Assembly (NCBI GenBank): GCA_030141605.1
Contig: JAQGDQ010000060.1
Coordinates: 374,001-402,500 of the forward strand
Direction of reading: 5' to 3'
DNA length: 28,500 bases
DNA from: Tubiluchus corallicola
Taxonomy: Eukaryota > Priapulida > Priapulimorpha > Priapulimorphida > Tubiluchidae
Shown: positions 8,998-18,375 of the stretch, in pieces
How positions within the stretch are numbered: the stretch's first letter is position 1
Layout of the letters: the number at the start of each line of letters is the position of its first letter
Translations under genes and position numbers: made by a program
The notes under the pieces: generated by a model
Told to the model about the DNA's origin: nothing
What the model saw: the letters and a program-made list of their open reading frames with translations, nothing else
Databases searched by the model: none

Positions 8998-11739
8998 GGG
9001 GTAAGCACTATACAGCAGTCTTGCAGAATAGGTCATGATGTGGGGTAACCGCTATACAGCAATCTTGCAGCATAGGTCATGATGTGCAGTAACCAGTATA
9101 CAGCAGTCTTGCAGCATAGGTCATGATGTGCAGTCACCGCTATACAGCAATCTTGCAGCATAGGTCATGATGTGCAGTAACCAGTATACAGCAGTCTTGC
9201 AGAATAGGTCATGATGTGCAGTCACCGCTATACAGCAATCTTGCAGCATAGGTCATGATGTGGGGTAAGCACTATACAGCAATCTTGCAGCATAGGTCAT
9301 GATGTGGGGTCACCGCTATACAGCAATCTTACAGCATAGGTCATGATGTGGGGTAACCACTATACAGCAATCTTACAGCATAGGTCATGATGTGGGGTAA
9401 CAGCTATACAGCAGTCTTGCAGCATAGGTCATGATGTGGGGTAACTGCTATACAGCATTCTTGCAGCATAGGTCATGATGTGGGGTAACAGCTATACAGC
9501 AATCTTGCAGCATAGGTCATGATGTGCAGTCACCGCTATACAGCAATCTTGCAGCATAGGTCATGATGTGCAGTCACCGCTATACAGCAATCTTGCAGCA
9601 TAGGGCATGATGTGGGGTAACCGCTATACAGCAATCTTGCAGCATAGGTCGTGATGTGCAGTCACCGCTATACAGCAATCTTGCAGCATAGGTCATGATG
9701 TGGGGTAAGCACTATACAGCAATCTTGCAGCATAGGGCATGATGTGGGGTAACCGCTATACAGCAATCTTGCAGCATAGGTCGTGATGTGCAGTCACCGC
9801 TATACAGCAATCTTGCAGCATAGGTCATGATGTGCAGTAACCAGTATACAGCAGTCTTGCAGCATAGGTCATGATGTGCAGTCACCGCTATACAGCAATC
9901 TTGCAGCATAGGTCATGATGTGGGGTAAGCACTATACAGCAATCTTGCAGCATAGGTCATAATGTGGGGTAACCGCTATACAGCAATCTTGCAGCATAGG
10001 TCGTGATGTGCAGTCACCGCTATACAGCAATCTTGCAGCATAGGGCATGATGTGGGGTAACCGCTATACAGCAATCTTGCAGCATAGGGCATGATGTGGG
10101 GTAACCGCTATACAGCAATCTTGCAGCATAGGTCGTGATGTGCAGTCACCGCTATACAGCAATCTTGCAGCATAGGTCATGATGTGGGGTAACCACTATA
10201 CAGCAATCTTGCAGCATAGGTCATGATGTGGGGTAACCACTATACAGCAGTCTTGCAGCATAGGTCATGATGTGGGGTAACCACTATACAGCAATCTTGC
10301 AGCATAGGTCATGACGTGGGGTAAGCACTATACAGCAATCTTGCAGCATAGGTCATGATGTGGGGTAAGCACTATACAGCAATCTTGCAGCATAGGTCAT
10401 AATGTGGGGTAAGCACTATACAGCAATCTTGCAGCATAGGTCATGATGTGGGGTAAGCACTATACAGCAATCTTGCAGCATAGGTCATAATGTGGGGTAA
10501 CCGCTATACAGCAATCTTGCAGCATAGGTCATGATGTGGGGTAAGCACTATACAGCAATCTTGCAGAAAAGGTCATGATGTGGGGTAACCGTTATACAGC
10601 AATCTTGCAGCATAGGTCATGATGTGGGGTAACTGCTATACAGCATTCTTGCAGAATAGGTCATGATGTGGGGTAAGCACTATACAGCAATCTTGCAGCA
10701 TAGGTCATAATGTGGGGTAACCGCTATACAGCAATCTTGCAGCATAGGTCATGATGTGGGGTAACTGCTATACAGCAATCTTGCAGCATAGGGCATGATG
10801 TGGGGTCACCGCTATACAGCATTCTTGCAGCATAGGTCATGATGTGGGGTCACCGCTATACAGCAATCTTGCAGCATAGGTCATGATGTGGGGTAACTGC
10901 TATACAGCAATCTTGCAGCATAGGTCATGATGTGGGGTAACCACTATACAGCAATCTTGCAGCATAGGTCATGATGTGGGGTAACCACTATACAGCAGTC
11001 TTGCAGCATAGGTCATGATGTGGGGTAACCGCTATACAGCAATCTTGCAGAATAGGTCATGATGTGGGGTAACCAATATACAGCAACCTTGCAGCATAGG
11101 TCATGATGTGGGGTAACCACTATACAGCATTCTTGCAGAATAGGTCATGATGTGGGGTAACCACTATACAGCATTCTTGCAGAATAGGTCATGATGTGGG
11201 GTAACCAATATACAGCAACCTTGCAGCATAGGTCATGATGTGGGGTAACCACTATACAGCATTCTTGCAGAATAGGTCATGATGTGGGGTAACCACTATA
11301 CAGCATTCTTGCAGAATAGGTCATGATGTGGGGTAACCACTATACAGCAATCTTGCAGCATAGGTCATGATGTGGGGTAACCACTATACAGCAGTCTTGC
11401 AGCATAGGTCATGATGTGGGGTAACCACTATACAGCAATCTTGCAGCATAGGTCATGACGTGCAGTAACCAATATACAGCAACCTTGCAGCATAGGTCAT
11501 GATGTGGGGTAACCACTATACAGAATCTTGCAGCATAGGTCATGATGTGGGGTAACCGTTATACAGCAATCTTGCAGCATAGGTCATGATGTGGGGTAAC
11601 CACTATACAGCAATCTTGCAGCATAGGTCATGATGTGGGGTAACCGTTATACAGCAATCTTGCAGCATAGGTCATGATGTGGAGTAACAGCTATACAGCA
11701 ATCTTGCAGCATAGGTCATGATGTGGGGTAACCAGTATA
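8998..11739. repeat. 44-bp satellite array, about 62 copies
   Basis: An uninterrupted tandem array. The unit has a constant core (CTATACAGC, then AATCTTGCAGCATA, then GGTCATGATGTGG) and a variable linker (GGTAACCAC, GGTAACCGC, GGTAAGCAC, GGTCACCGC, CAGTCACCGC, CAGTAACCAG). Successive GGTCATGATG words are 44 bp apart (for example 9031 and 9075). One unit near 11523 lacks a C. Variants are regional: CAGTCACC/CAGTAACC units occur mainly before about 10150, GGTAAGCAC units cluster at about 10315-10560, and ATTCTTGCAGAATA units cluster at about 11120-11330. Both flanks are unique sequence. The array gives spurious open frames because three units equal 132 bp. Most units carry AGGTCA. Confidence 0.97.
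11071..11334. repeat. 132-bp higher-order repeat inside the satellite
   Basis: The block beginning AACCAATATACAGCAACC at 11071 recurs at 11203, exactly 132 bp (three 44-bp units) later. The same order of variants follows both times: AACC-type unit, then two ATTCTTGCAGAATA units. Another three-unit spacing is seen between 9603 and 9735, where GGGCATGATG units followed by GGTCGTGATG units repeat. This shows local amplification of trimers. Confidence 0.8.
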
Positions 11740-12057
11740 AGTCATGTGTGTGAGCGTCCAGCTGTTTGCAGTCAGCTAATACATTGCAAGTAAACTGCGA
11801 TGCAGTTTAGCCCCAAAGCTTTCACTGCACTGTAGCTTTTACCATAACTTCAACCACTCGAGTTACACACCAACGCACTTCATATTTTCCCAGCACACAA
11901 AGCCGGGTATTATACTTTCAATACAGCTGCTAACCATACTTGCTTGACTCGAAAAAATCGTGGAGATGGAAACGTGGAGTCGAGGAAAAGTGAAAATGTT
12001 TCGTAATCGAAGAACTATAGCATTACGGGTATTCACAAGAATCAACCCCTTCCAATG
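11740..12057. other. unique sequence after the satellite, no gene seen
   Basis: Opposite-strand open frames (11863-12138 minus, 11960-12226 plus) overlap each other and the dispersed repeat that follows. Neither has a recognisable domain. Confidence 0.4.
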
Positions 12058-12165
12058 CGGTGAAAAGTTCTTTTTGACGAGTGTCGAAACACTAGACCCA
12101 TCCGGAATGTGTCCTTGCCATGTTCGACTGAATGTCATTAGGATGACTCTTCACAGTTTATGTCT
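12058..12165 (+). repeat. dispersed repeat fragment (partner 6628-6735)
   Basis: Homologous by eye to 6628-6735 (TGAAAAGT, TTTTTGACGAGTGTCGA, AATGTCATTAGGATGACTCT). It ends about 35 bp before the MITE-like element at 12199. Confidence 0.5.
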
Positions 12166-12198
12166 GCAGCCTTTACTAAACAAAAGTTTCCATGTAAA

Positions 12199-12595
12199 CA
12201 GGGCTGAATTACCCTATAGGCTATAATAGGCTACAGCCTAGGGCCCACAGTCCCACACTTTTGATTGCTGAATAATTCATATGACTTCAAAATAAAATTT
12301 CAATTTTAAAAAAGAGGACAGGAAGTCTGAAAATCAAATTTTAAACTGACTCCTCATTTGAGGCCTTTTATTTGAGACAAAAAGCCCATTTTTGAAGCCC
12401 TTTATTTGAGATACGCGTCGCTCTTTGAAGCCCTTTATTTGAAATATGGGGCCCCCAGCTAGGCAAATGTTGCTAAAATATATCAGAAGTAAAGATATTC
12501 GAGACGAGGGCGAGCAAATTAAAGGGTGGCTCCATATATTGGGGCCCCATAATTCTACTAGCCTAGGGACACCAAAAGGTCATAATTTGGTCCTG
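12199..12595. mobile_element. hAT-like MITE, about 397 bp
   Basis: The left end reads CAGGGCTGAATTA and the reverse complement of the right end reads CAGGACCAAATTA, a 13-bp imperfect terminal inverted repeat starting CAGG. Subterminal CCTAGG and GGGGCCCC/AGGGCCC words occur at both ends. The 8-bp flanks, CATGTAAA and CAAGCAAT, share 5 of 8 bases, compatible with an eroded hAT-type 8-bp target duplication. CAG-starting termini with CCTAGGGCCC subterminal sequence are known from non-autonomous hAT elements. There is no transposase frame. The family assignment is an inference. Confidence 0.5.
12357..12455. repeat. about 33-bp internal tandem repeat, 3 copies, within the MITE
   Basis: GCCTTTTATTTGAGA, GCCCTTTATTTGAGA and GCCCTTTATTTGAAA recur at roughly 33-bp spacing, joined by CTTTGAA/TTTTGAA. 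Internal tandem repeats are common in MITEs and can seed satellites. Confidence 0.7.
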
Positions 12596-12827
12596 CAAGC
12601 AATACTTTCTAACGATTAGAAAACTCCCAGAATGGTGTATCTAGAAGTACCATCCACTGATGCTCGTTTACCATGTAATGTCAAGATGACCTTTGATGTG
12701 ACACGCAACCATTTATCTCAAGCATTTTGGATGAAGTGCTGCAACTTACATGCCCCACCCTTCTTTGCACATTCTTTACCAAATGTTCAACTTGTTTTGT
12801 TGAGTTTTCATATTGCATAATACAAGG
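12596..12827. other. spacer between two repeats, no gene seen
   Basis: Short open frames on both strands (12632-12820, 12681-12884, 12727-12963) overlap each other and run into the next repeat. None has a recognisable domain. Confidence 0.4.
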
Positions 12828-13010
12828 AATCCAGGTAAATGTAAAAGAGGTCACAGGTAAAAGAGCCACAGGTGAAAAAGTCAAAGAAAAAAGAGGCAGG
12901 AAAAGTTACAGTAAAAAGGCACGGGAAAAAAGAAATAACCCTAACTTTAAATCTAACCCGTAACCCGTAATTATAATCTTAGCCAAAACTGTGACTTTAC
13001 TTACTGGTCA
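12828..13010. repeat. GTCACAGG-rich dispersed element, copy 1
   Basis: Starts AATCCAGGTA, followed by irregular 10-16 bp repeats of the type GTCACAGGTAAAA. Then come AAATAACCCTAAC, CTTAGCCAAAACTGTGAC and a short right end with TACTGGTCACAA. The same order occurs at 20458-20690 (AATCCAGGTA, GTCACAGG repeats, AAATAACCCTAACCCTAAC, TTTAGCCAAAA, TTGTAAC, TTTTTCCTGTGAG). Left-arm GTCACAGGAAAAA and right-arm TTTTTCCTGTGA are complementary, so the full element is a long imperfect inverted repeat around an AACCCT core. Shadow peptides with repeated PVTF-type motifs on the minus strand are by-products. Unknown family. Confidence 0.6.
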
Positions 13011-13739
13011 CAATGCAAGACGTATTTTCTCCAGCAAATGTCACATTTTAAACCCAACGCTCATCCTAAGTCCACCCCCCAAAGGCTATGACAGTATGAA
13101 TGGCTTAGATTTGTTAAAGACAATTCAAAACAATATAATTAGATTAGCAAATGACTCTTGATCAAAACTGTCCAGAAATATGACTTTGATGGTATATCTT
13201 GCACGCTAGTAGGAACATGGCTGACACACTGGACCGTCACAATATTCAGATTAAAAAATCGGCTCTATGATGTAGGTACAGATGAAAAGGAATAGTCTGC
13301 GTATGTGTACTGCACAGTTGTGACTTCCTGTGACTGCATCAAACCACCTAACAGATGGCACAAATCTGCTGTTCCAAAGACAAGGAACCGAAATGTTTAC
13401 TTGCATCTTCCTATTAACATTCAGGCCCTAATAGAATGGGACATGCCAGTAATTAGAGGCAGAGAGATGATTTAATAAGAGACCATGTCCCAGGAGATTG
13501 GACGCTCAAGCTGTATAACATTTACAGTAATTCCACAGGACGAGCGCGGATGACCTTTACTAACGTGATTAGCTCTGAACTCCTAGAAATAATGAGAAGC
13601 TGGAAAGTTGGATAGAGAGCAAAAATTGATAAGAAAGGATTGGGGAGATTCATTTAGAGCAGTAGAAGCCGGTAGTAAAGGGAAAAATGAGTAGAAGCAG
13701 CTGGAAAAGCATAGAAATGTGGATGTTGGCCTTGAGGGG
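13011..13739. other. intergenic DNA, no gene seen
   Basis: No coding signal. TGGGACATG (about 13437) and CATGTCCCA (about 13484) form a perfect 9-bp inverted repeat with a loop of about 38 nt, too small to interpret. The last part is already purine-rich. Confidence 0.45.
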
Positions 13740-13913
13740 TCAAAGGACAATAAAAGGGCAAATGAGACAGCGAGAGAAAATGAACAATGACAAAGAGAAT
13801 GAAATGGACAGAGGGTAGGAAAGGGAGACAAAGAAGCGAGAGTGTGGAGAGAAAGACAGAGAGGGAGAAAAGGGAGGAGACAGTGAGAACAGGGAGAGAA
13901 AGAGAGAGGATTA
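13740..13913 (+). repeat. polypurine tract (plus strand), about 170 bp
   Basis: The plus strand is almost all A and G, broken by isolated C or T, with words such as GAGAGAAA, GGGAGA and AAAGGGAGGAGA. Its complement explains the Ser/Pro/Leu-rich low-complexity open frames on the minus strand (13583-13942). Long homopurine runs can form triplex or R-loop structures. No gene function is inferred. Confidence 0.75.
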
Positions 13914-14379
13914 TCGACGTATTTAATGGTGGAACCATTCAAAACACTTACTGCTGAAGATACCTTATTCTTTTGTGCAATTTTTTATAGCAATTACTTA
14001 GTGTTTGTGTTTGTTTGCCAGTATAACTTTTTTAGGAATGTGAAAAACATTGTGAGGAAAATTTGTTTACGCTTTTTCAAACAGCTTTTTCATACATTTT
14101 TGAAAATTCTAGCTCGTTTCGAAAAGAGTTGGAACAGAATATTGAAAAAAAACTGCATTTTTTGAAAAAAGTGGAAACACGACTGAAAAATTATTTAAAG
14201 ATTCCCATATGACTCAAAGCATACAAAAAACTATAACATTTTGATCTTGTTTCTTCAGGGACAAATTCCAGAGACATTTCTGACATTTCCAAGAATTTTC
14301 CCGGAAAAACTATCAAATCCTCTTAAAAATGACCGAAAACTGAAACCTCCGCAATCATAACTGAGACACGAATGGCAGC
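13914..14379. other. AT-rich intergenic DNA, no gene seen
   Basis: T-rich then A-rich sequence with repeated TTTTTGAAAA-like words at 14095-14170. The open frame at 13926-14165 is Phe/Lys-rich because of base composition and has no domain. Confidence 0.4.
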
Positions 14380-14880
14380 TTCAAACGTGAGCTTAATTAA
14401 CATCGAACGACATTGCATGGTACAACATTTCATCAATTAATGCCATGCATAATTAAAAACCCGGTATGAATTTTCTATGAAAACAAAAACAACTCATTAT
14501 CATTTTATGTCGTCGAACACGAAAACACGTTGTATTAGCAAACAGACGCTCGTGTTTTCATTAGAAAATCATTGTAGCTACACGGTTCAATTAACCACGG
14601 CCATTCAGGACTTTAAACACTTCAATTGGCGAGCAATATTGTAATGAAGACGCCTAGGATAAATAATTAAAAACGCGCTGGCTTGCATAAAGCCATGCAG
14701 ACAAATTAGGAAAGTGCTGCCACAAGAGGCGCTGTTAATTTACGTTTTAATTTAGCTGAAATGTTTGCGGTTGTACTGCTTAATGATGACATGTTTTAAT
14801 TAGTCGTTGGCGTCCGCTAGAGTTTTGTTAAGAATTATAAAGCAGAAATCAATTTACCATCTCTGGGGTAAACGAAATTC
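14380..14880. promoter_or_regulatory. TAATTA-rich block, candidate enhancer
   Basis: Homeodomain-type cores recur: TTAATTAA (14393), CAATTAATG (14434), ATAATTAAA (14450), CAATTAACC (14588), ATAATTAAA (14664) and TTAATTAG (14796). An inverted pair TGCATGG...CCATGCA lies at 14414-14448. A CTCF-like word GCCACAAGAGGCGCTG near 14719 is one base short of the consensus. The block has complex, non-repetitive sequence unlike its flanks. Such clustering is seen in developmental enhancers, but TAATTA is frequent by chance in AT-rich DNA, so this is weak without conservation data. Confidence 0.25.
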
Positions 14881-14937
14881 AGTGTAAAAATAATTTTTAT
14901 TTTGTAAACTTAATATGTGATTATTTTCCAGTCTTAT

Positions 14938-15043
14938 ATATCACATCAATATCACATCACATCACATCACATCACACCACATCACATCACACACTTCACT
15001 CCACACCACACCACACCACACCACACCACACCAGACCATACCA
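14938..15043. repeat. pentanucleotide microsatellite (ATCAC)n then (ACACC)n
   Basis: ATCAC repeats at 14950-14990 pass through a short ACACTTCACTCC transition into ACACC repeats at 15001-15032, ending in degenerate CCATA words. The single-base shift of the motif part-way suggests replication slippage from one ancestral unit. Confidence 0.9.
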
Positions 15044-15678
15044 TATATCTTTTCGTGTCGTGTTTAAACTAAACACAATGCACATAATATGTTTACATAC
15101 ACATCTCTGTACAAGTTTATAAATTGTAGCTTAAACATACTTTACAAGTGATGTTGTATATGTTGTATGCCTAAATTTTCATGTGCAAACGTATCATGTT
15201 TCCAAACATAATGTGTTTATAGTTTATTATTAAAGTACAAGCAAAACTGGGCTCGGTTTAACAGATGTTTTTTTAAGATTGTTACCACAGTTGGTCTTCA
15301 GTTGAACCGGTCCCCGTTTTAGAACCTGAATTACAAAAATGTTTTAATAAGCTGCATACTAGTCGCGCTGCATGTATGTCTGTCTGCCTGCCTAACCCTA
15401 GGAATGTTTTGTCTCGTGTAGAAATGTTGCATGTTTCTAGCAGGCTTACATGTTTATACAAGGCTCAAGGGGATGTTTACATGGCTCCATATTTGCTCCC
15501 CCGCTTCTGCCGACTTCAAATTGACAGCAAGTGAATAAACACGAGAAAAATTTCTCTGGAGCGAAAGAGATCAGTTTCAAGGCAGATGTTTTTATGCGGA
15601 GTTATGAAATCTTGCATACTGTGTTATGAAAAATGGTGCTCACTCGCGGCCACGCCAATCATAATAAAGTTCAGTATA
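15044..15678. other. intergenic DNA, no gene seen
   Basis: No coding signal. A short TGTCTGTCTGCCTGCC microsatellite lies at 15377-15392, followed by TAACCCTAGG. Confidence 0.45.
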
Positions 15679-15812
15679 AGGTCACGCTTAGGGTCAAGGT
15701 CAAAGGTAAATGCCGTTAACAATGATTTATAACAAACATATGTTATAAGTAAGTGAACGGTAGTTTAGTAGGGTTCGCATTAATCACAGAATATGAGGTC
15801 ATGTGGGGGTCA
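15679..15812 (+). promoter_or_regulatory. cluster of nuclear-receptor half-sites, including DR1 and DR5
   Basis: AGGTCA at 15679-15684, GGGTCA at 15691-15696, AGGTCA at 15697-15702 and AGGTAA at 15704-15709. These give a DR0 and a near-consensus DR1 (HNF4/RXR/COUP-like), and TCAAGGTCA (15694-15702) is a full ERR/FTZ-F1-type extended half-site. About 95 bp on, AGGTCA (15796-15801), a 5-nt spacer and GGGTCA (15807-15812) form a DR5, the classical RAR/RXR arrangement. All are on the same strand. The matches are seen directly. Receptor binding is an inference. Confidence 0.4.
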
Positions 15813-16195
15813 CAGAGCAAATAAATTAAAAAAATATGAACTGCTTGACTGTAGTTACACGATTACAAAAACAAGAAAATTATGTACATATACTCTGGCA
15901 CAGCAGCTAATTTAGAACTTCTGCAAAATCTTTATGCTTTTACCACATGCTGCAGAACACAATGACATACTGGAATGACCAAACAAGAAGCCACGACGTT
16001 TGAGTTGTTATCAGCAGTAAGAGTGGAAATGGGGAGGCGCTTGCAAGGCGTATGTCACAGTAATCGTGTATGTGGTTAAGCATGACTCAAGAGAAGCGGT
16101 CGGTAATGTCAGCCATGATGAAGAACACGCCAGCGCCTGTCAGCGAGCGTGTTTTGTTAGATAGAAACGTGCGAGAAACGAGTGCGTGATGTGAT
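15813..16195. other. intergenic DNA, no gene seen
   Basis: No coding or repeat signal recognised. The minus-strand open frame that enters from the microsatellite at its right side is compositional. Confidence 0.4.
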
Positions 16196-16272
16196 TGCAG
16201 AGAGAGAGAGTAGGAGGGAAAAAAAAAAAAAAAAAAAAAAAAAGAGAAGAGAGAGAGAGTAGGAGGGAAGAA

Positions 16273-16352
<80 letters not shown>
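16196..16352 (+). repeat. poly-A and (GA)n microsatellite
   Basis: An uninterrupted run of about 25 A (16219-16243) lies between two copies of GAGAGAGAGTAGGAGGGA (around 16201-16218 and 16251-16268). A pure (GA)n of roughly 38 units follows at 16275-16350. The repeated GA/TAGGAGGG module shows internal duplication around the A-run. The long open frames across it (Arg-Glu repeats on plus, Ser-Leu repeats on minus) are artefacts of the dinucleotide repeat. Confidence 0.97.
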
Positions 16353-16353
<1 letters not shown>

Positions 16354-17022
16354 CAAGATCAAGAGCATGAGAAAGCAAGAGCAACATATGGAAGAATGCA
16401 AAGAAAACAATCTGAAATGATCAATCAAAAAAAGGAAACAGTTTTTCAGGAAAAATACAACTCACAAAACGACGGAGAAACGGGCGCTCCCAAAGGGATC
16501 AGTAAATATCTGCTATCTACTAATTGCGAAAATACAATTTATTTTAGCAAACGATTGTCTGTCTGCCTGTTCTTCAGTAATGAAATATTAATGCTCCAGT
16601 CATTACACAGCATTTCAAATGGCGCCTACAGACGCCACAGGCGCAGTCATTTGATTTTCGATTCTGAAATCGTTTGTTAATAGTCTGCCAACCGCACGCT
16701 GACAAATTACACACTGCAAAACCTTAAAATGCATAATCGCGAGAAAAAAACAACGTCAAAATCTAGCCATGCATAAAGCATACTAATGAGGAAAAGTTAT
16801 GACGTATATAAATGAAGCCAATGGAACAACGCCAGCAAAGAACAAGTTACAAGTAAATGAATTCTAAGTGACGCTATGTATAATCTTGAAATCTCACTGT
16901 TTATTGCATCTGTTCTGCTTTGGGAAGAGTAAACTGCTTATAATTTTGTCAATCAGGAAGCAAATGATGAGAATATAACAAAAAGTTGGAAACAATAGCC
17001 AAAAACTTTTTTAATTTACAAA
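16353..17022. other. intergenic DNA, no gene seen
   Basis: The plus-strand frame continuing from the GA repeat to 16680 begins at TTG and has no domain. Nothing else recognised. Confidence 0.45.
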
Positions 17023-17110
17023 ACTTTAAAAAAATGCACGTCTCTCTGAGTACTACTTATATAAAAAACTTTGAAAAAATGTACGTCTTTGTGAATACTA
17101 CTTGTAAGCG
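17023..17110. repeat. 45-bp tandem duplication, 2 diverged copies
   Basis: AACTTTAAAAAAATGCACGTC...GAGTACTACTT at 17023 is followed 45 bp later by AACTTTGAAAAAATGTACGTC...GAATACTACTT. A few substitutions separate them, so this duplication is older than the perfect one at 3953. Confidence 0.75.
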
Positions 17111-18199
17111 TGTCGTATAGAAATCACAACTTTACAAATGCTATTCAAAAATGTAAACCCTTTCTACTAAGCAGAAACACCTAAATCGTTTTTCACATAT
17201 TAAGCTCACATATGGGTAAATGCTGAGCAAATACAGTGACACTAAGTTATTACTAACAGATGCCATAAAATAAAACAACATCAATAAAACAACTTACTAA
17301 CTAACTAACTTACTTACTAACATATGCTATCATATATAATGATACATACAAAAATATGCATACATATATCGGCCCGGATTGTGACTTTTTAGAACCTAAG
17401 CTAGTGAAATTATGGGTCTCCTTCAGATGAAGCCATGCTCTAATTCGCCCACACCCGTCTTGCATATTTTTACTCGTTATATACTTTAGCAATACTTGCA
17501 AAGCTTGAAGTAATCTTATTGCAAATTCTTTAAAAAAATTGGGATATTCATCTTTTGTCGGTGAAAAATATTCTTTAAGAAATACCCCTATTATATTATT
17601 TATTGCAAACCAAATTAACACGTATTTTCAACACAACCATAGTGAAAAGAACAGATTTTTTCCCAAATTTTACCAAAGCTTGATGACCTGAAGTTTAAGC
17701 GGCCCTAGGCGGCAACCCAAGCTAATCTATAGGACGAGCTGGCCCTCCATATCGTACATAAATGTGTGACAGCTGTTAATTTCTTATTTTATATTAAATG
17801 GCATTACTTATGACGCACATACTTGGAATGACAAACACACATCATAATGAAATGTATCCCAAGATTAATTAGTCACGTTCTTGTAAGAATCTCATTAACT
17901 CGCGGAATGTCTTGTAATCAAACCATATGTTTGAGCTTTTTGGAAATACGGATCAAATAAACAGCATTGCAAACACGCCAAACATAATCACATTGAAAGT
18001 ACAAAATGTACTAGAAAGGCCAAATGTGGAGTTTTTTACACGTGCATACTATTATAATGTAATATAATATAATGATTGTACTAACCTGTCTGTTACCGCC
18101 ACAGGGCATAGTCGATCAGTCAGCTGCCTTCATCTGAAAATCACAAAAAGAATTTTCAGGAAATCGTCACTAAAACTACCATACCACAAACAATTGTGT
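17111..18199. other. intergenic DNA, no gene seen
   Basis: Contains a short TAAC/TTAC tetranucleotide stretch at 17292-17322 and a TAATATAATATAATG stretch near 18058. The minus-strand open frame at 17310-17621 has 103 codons but no recognisable domain. Confidence 0.45.
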
Positions 18200-18375
18200 G
18201 ACACACCTGGTATAAATTCTTTACACAACAATAGCGGGTTGTGAAAAACTAGCAAAACGCCTCGCCTCTCCCCAACGCAGCGCCTAGCTGAAGTGGCATC
18301 TGTAAAACTGAAGGCACTCCACTGGCTTCCTGCGTCCCACTGCAAAGCACTTATGGTGTATGGAAAACGCGAAAC
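18200..18375 (+). pseudogene. degraded LINE (non-LTR) reverse-transcriptase C-terminal fragment
   Basis: In one plus frame, 18290-18367 reads EVASVKLKALHWLPAS then HCKALMVYGK. This matches the well-known LKxLHWLPVxxRIxFKxLLLVYKA block that follows the RT domain in CR1/L2/Jockey-like non-LTR elements. Just upstream, in another frame, VKN-stop-QNASPL recalls the LQNAAARL block that normally precedes it by about 20-25 residues. The frame shift and stop show it is dead. The 5' boundary is uncertain. It has no attached 3' tail, so it cannot be linked to the tails at 4616 or 23056. Confidence 0.55.

Noticed and set aside
9712-9909. Repeated-peptide frame inside the 44-bp array
   Set aside because: Three 44-bp units make 132 bp, so any frame without a stop repeats as a 44-residue peptide. 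It is interrupted within the array and is a satellite by-product.
8998-11739. CRISPR-like array
   Set aside because: Units are contiguous 44-bp tandem repeats with no unique spacers, in a eukaryotic context.
13583-13942. 119-codon Ser/Leu/Pro-rich minus-strand frame
   Set aside because: Complement of a polypurine tract. A second minus frame over the same stretch is also open, so this is compositional.
14712-14735. CTCF site GCCACAAGAGGCGCTG
   Set aside because: One base shorter than the CCACNAGRGGGCGC core. Not a proper match without relaxing the spacing.
16195-16680. 161-codon open frame with Arg-Glu repeats
   Set aside because: It is the translation of a poly-A/(GA)n microsatellite starting at TTG. 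The opposite strand is equally open as Ser-Leu repeats.
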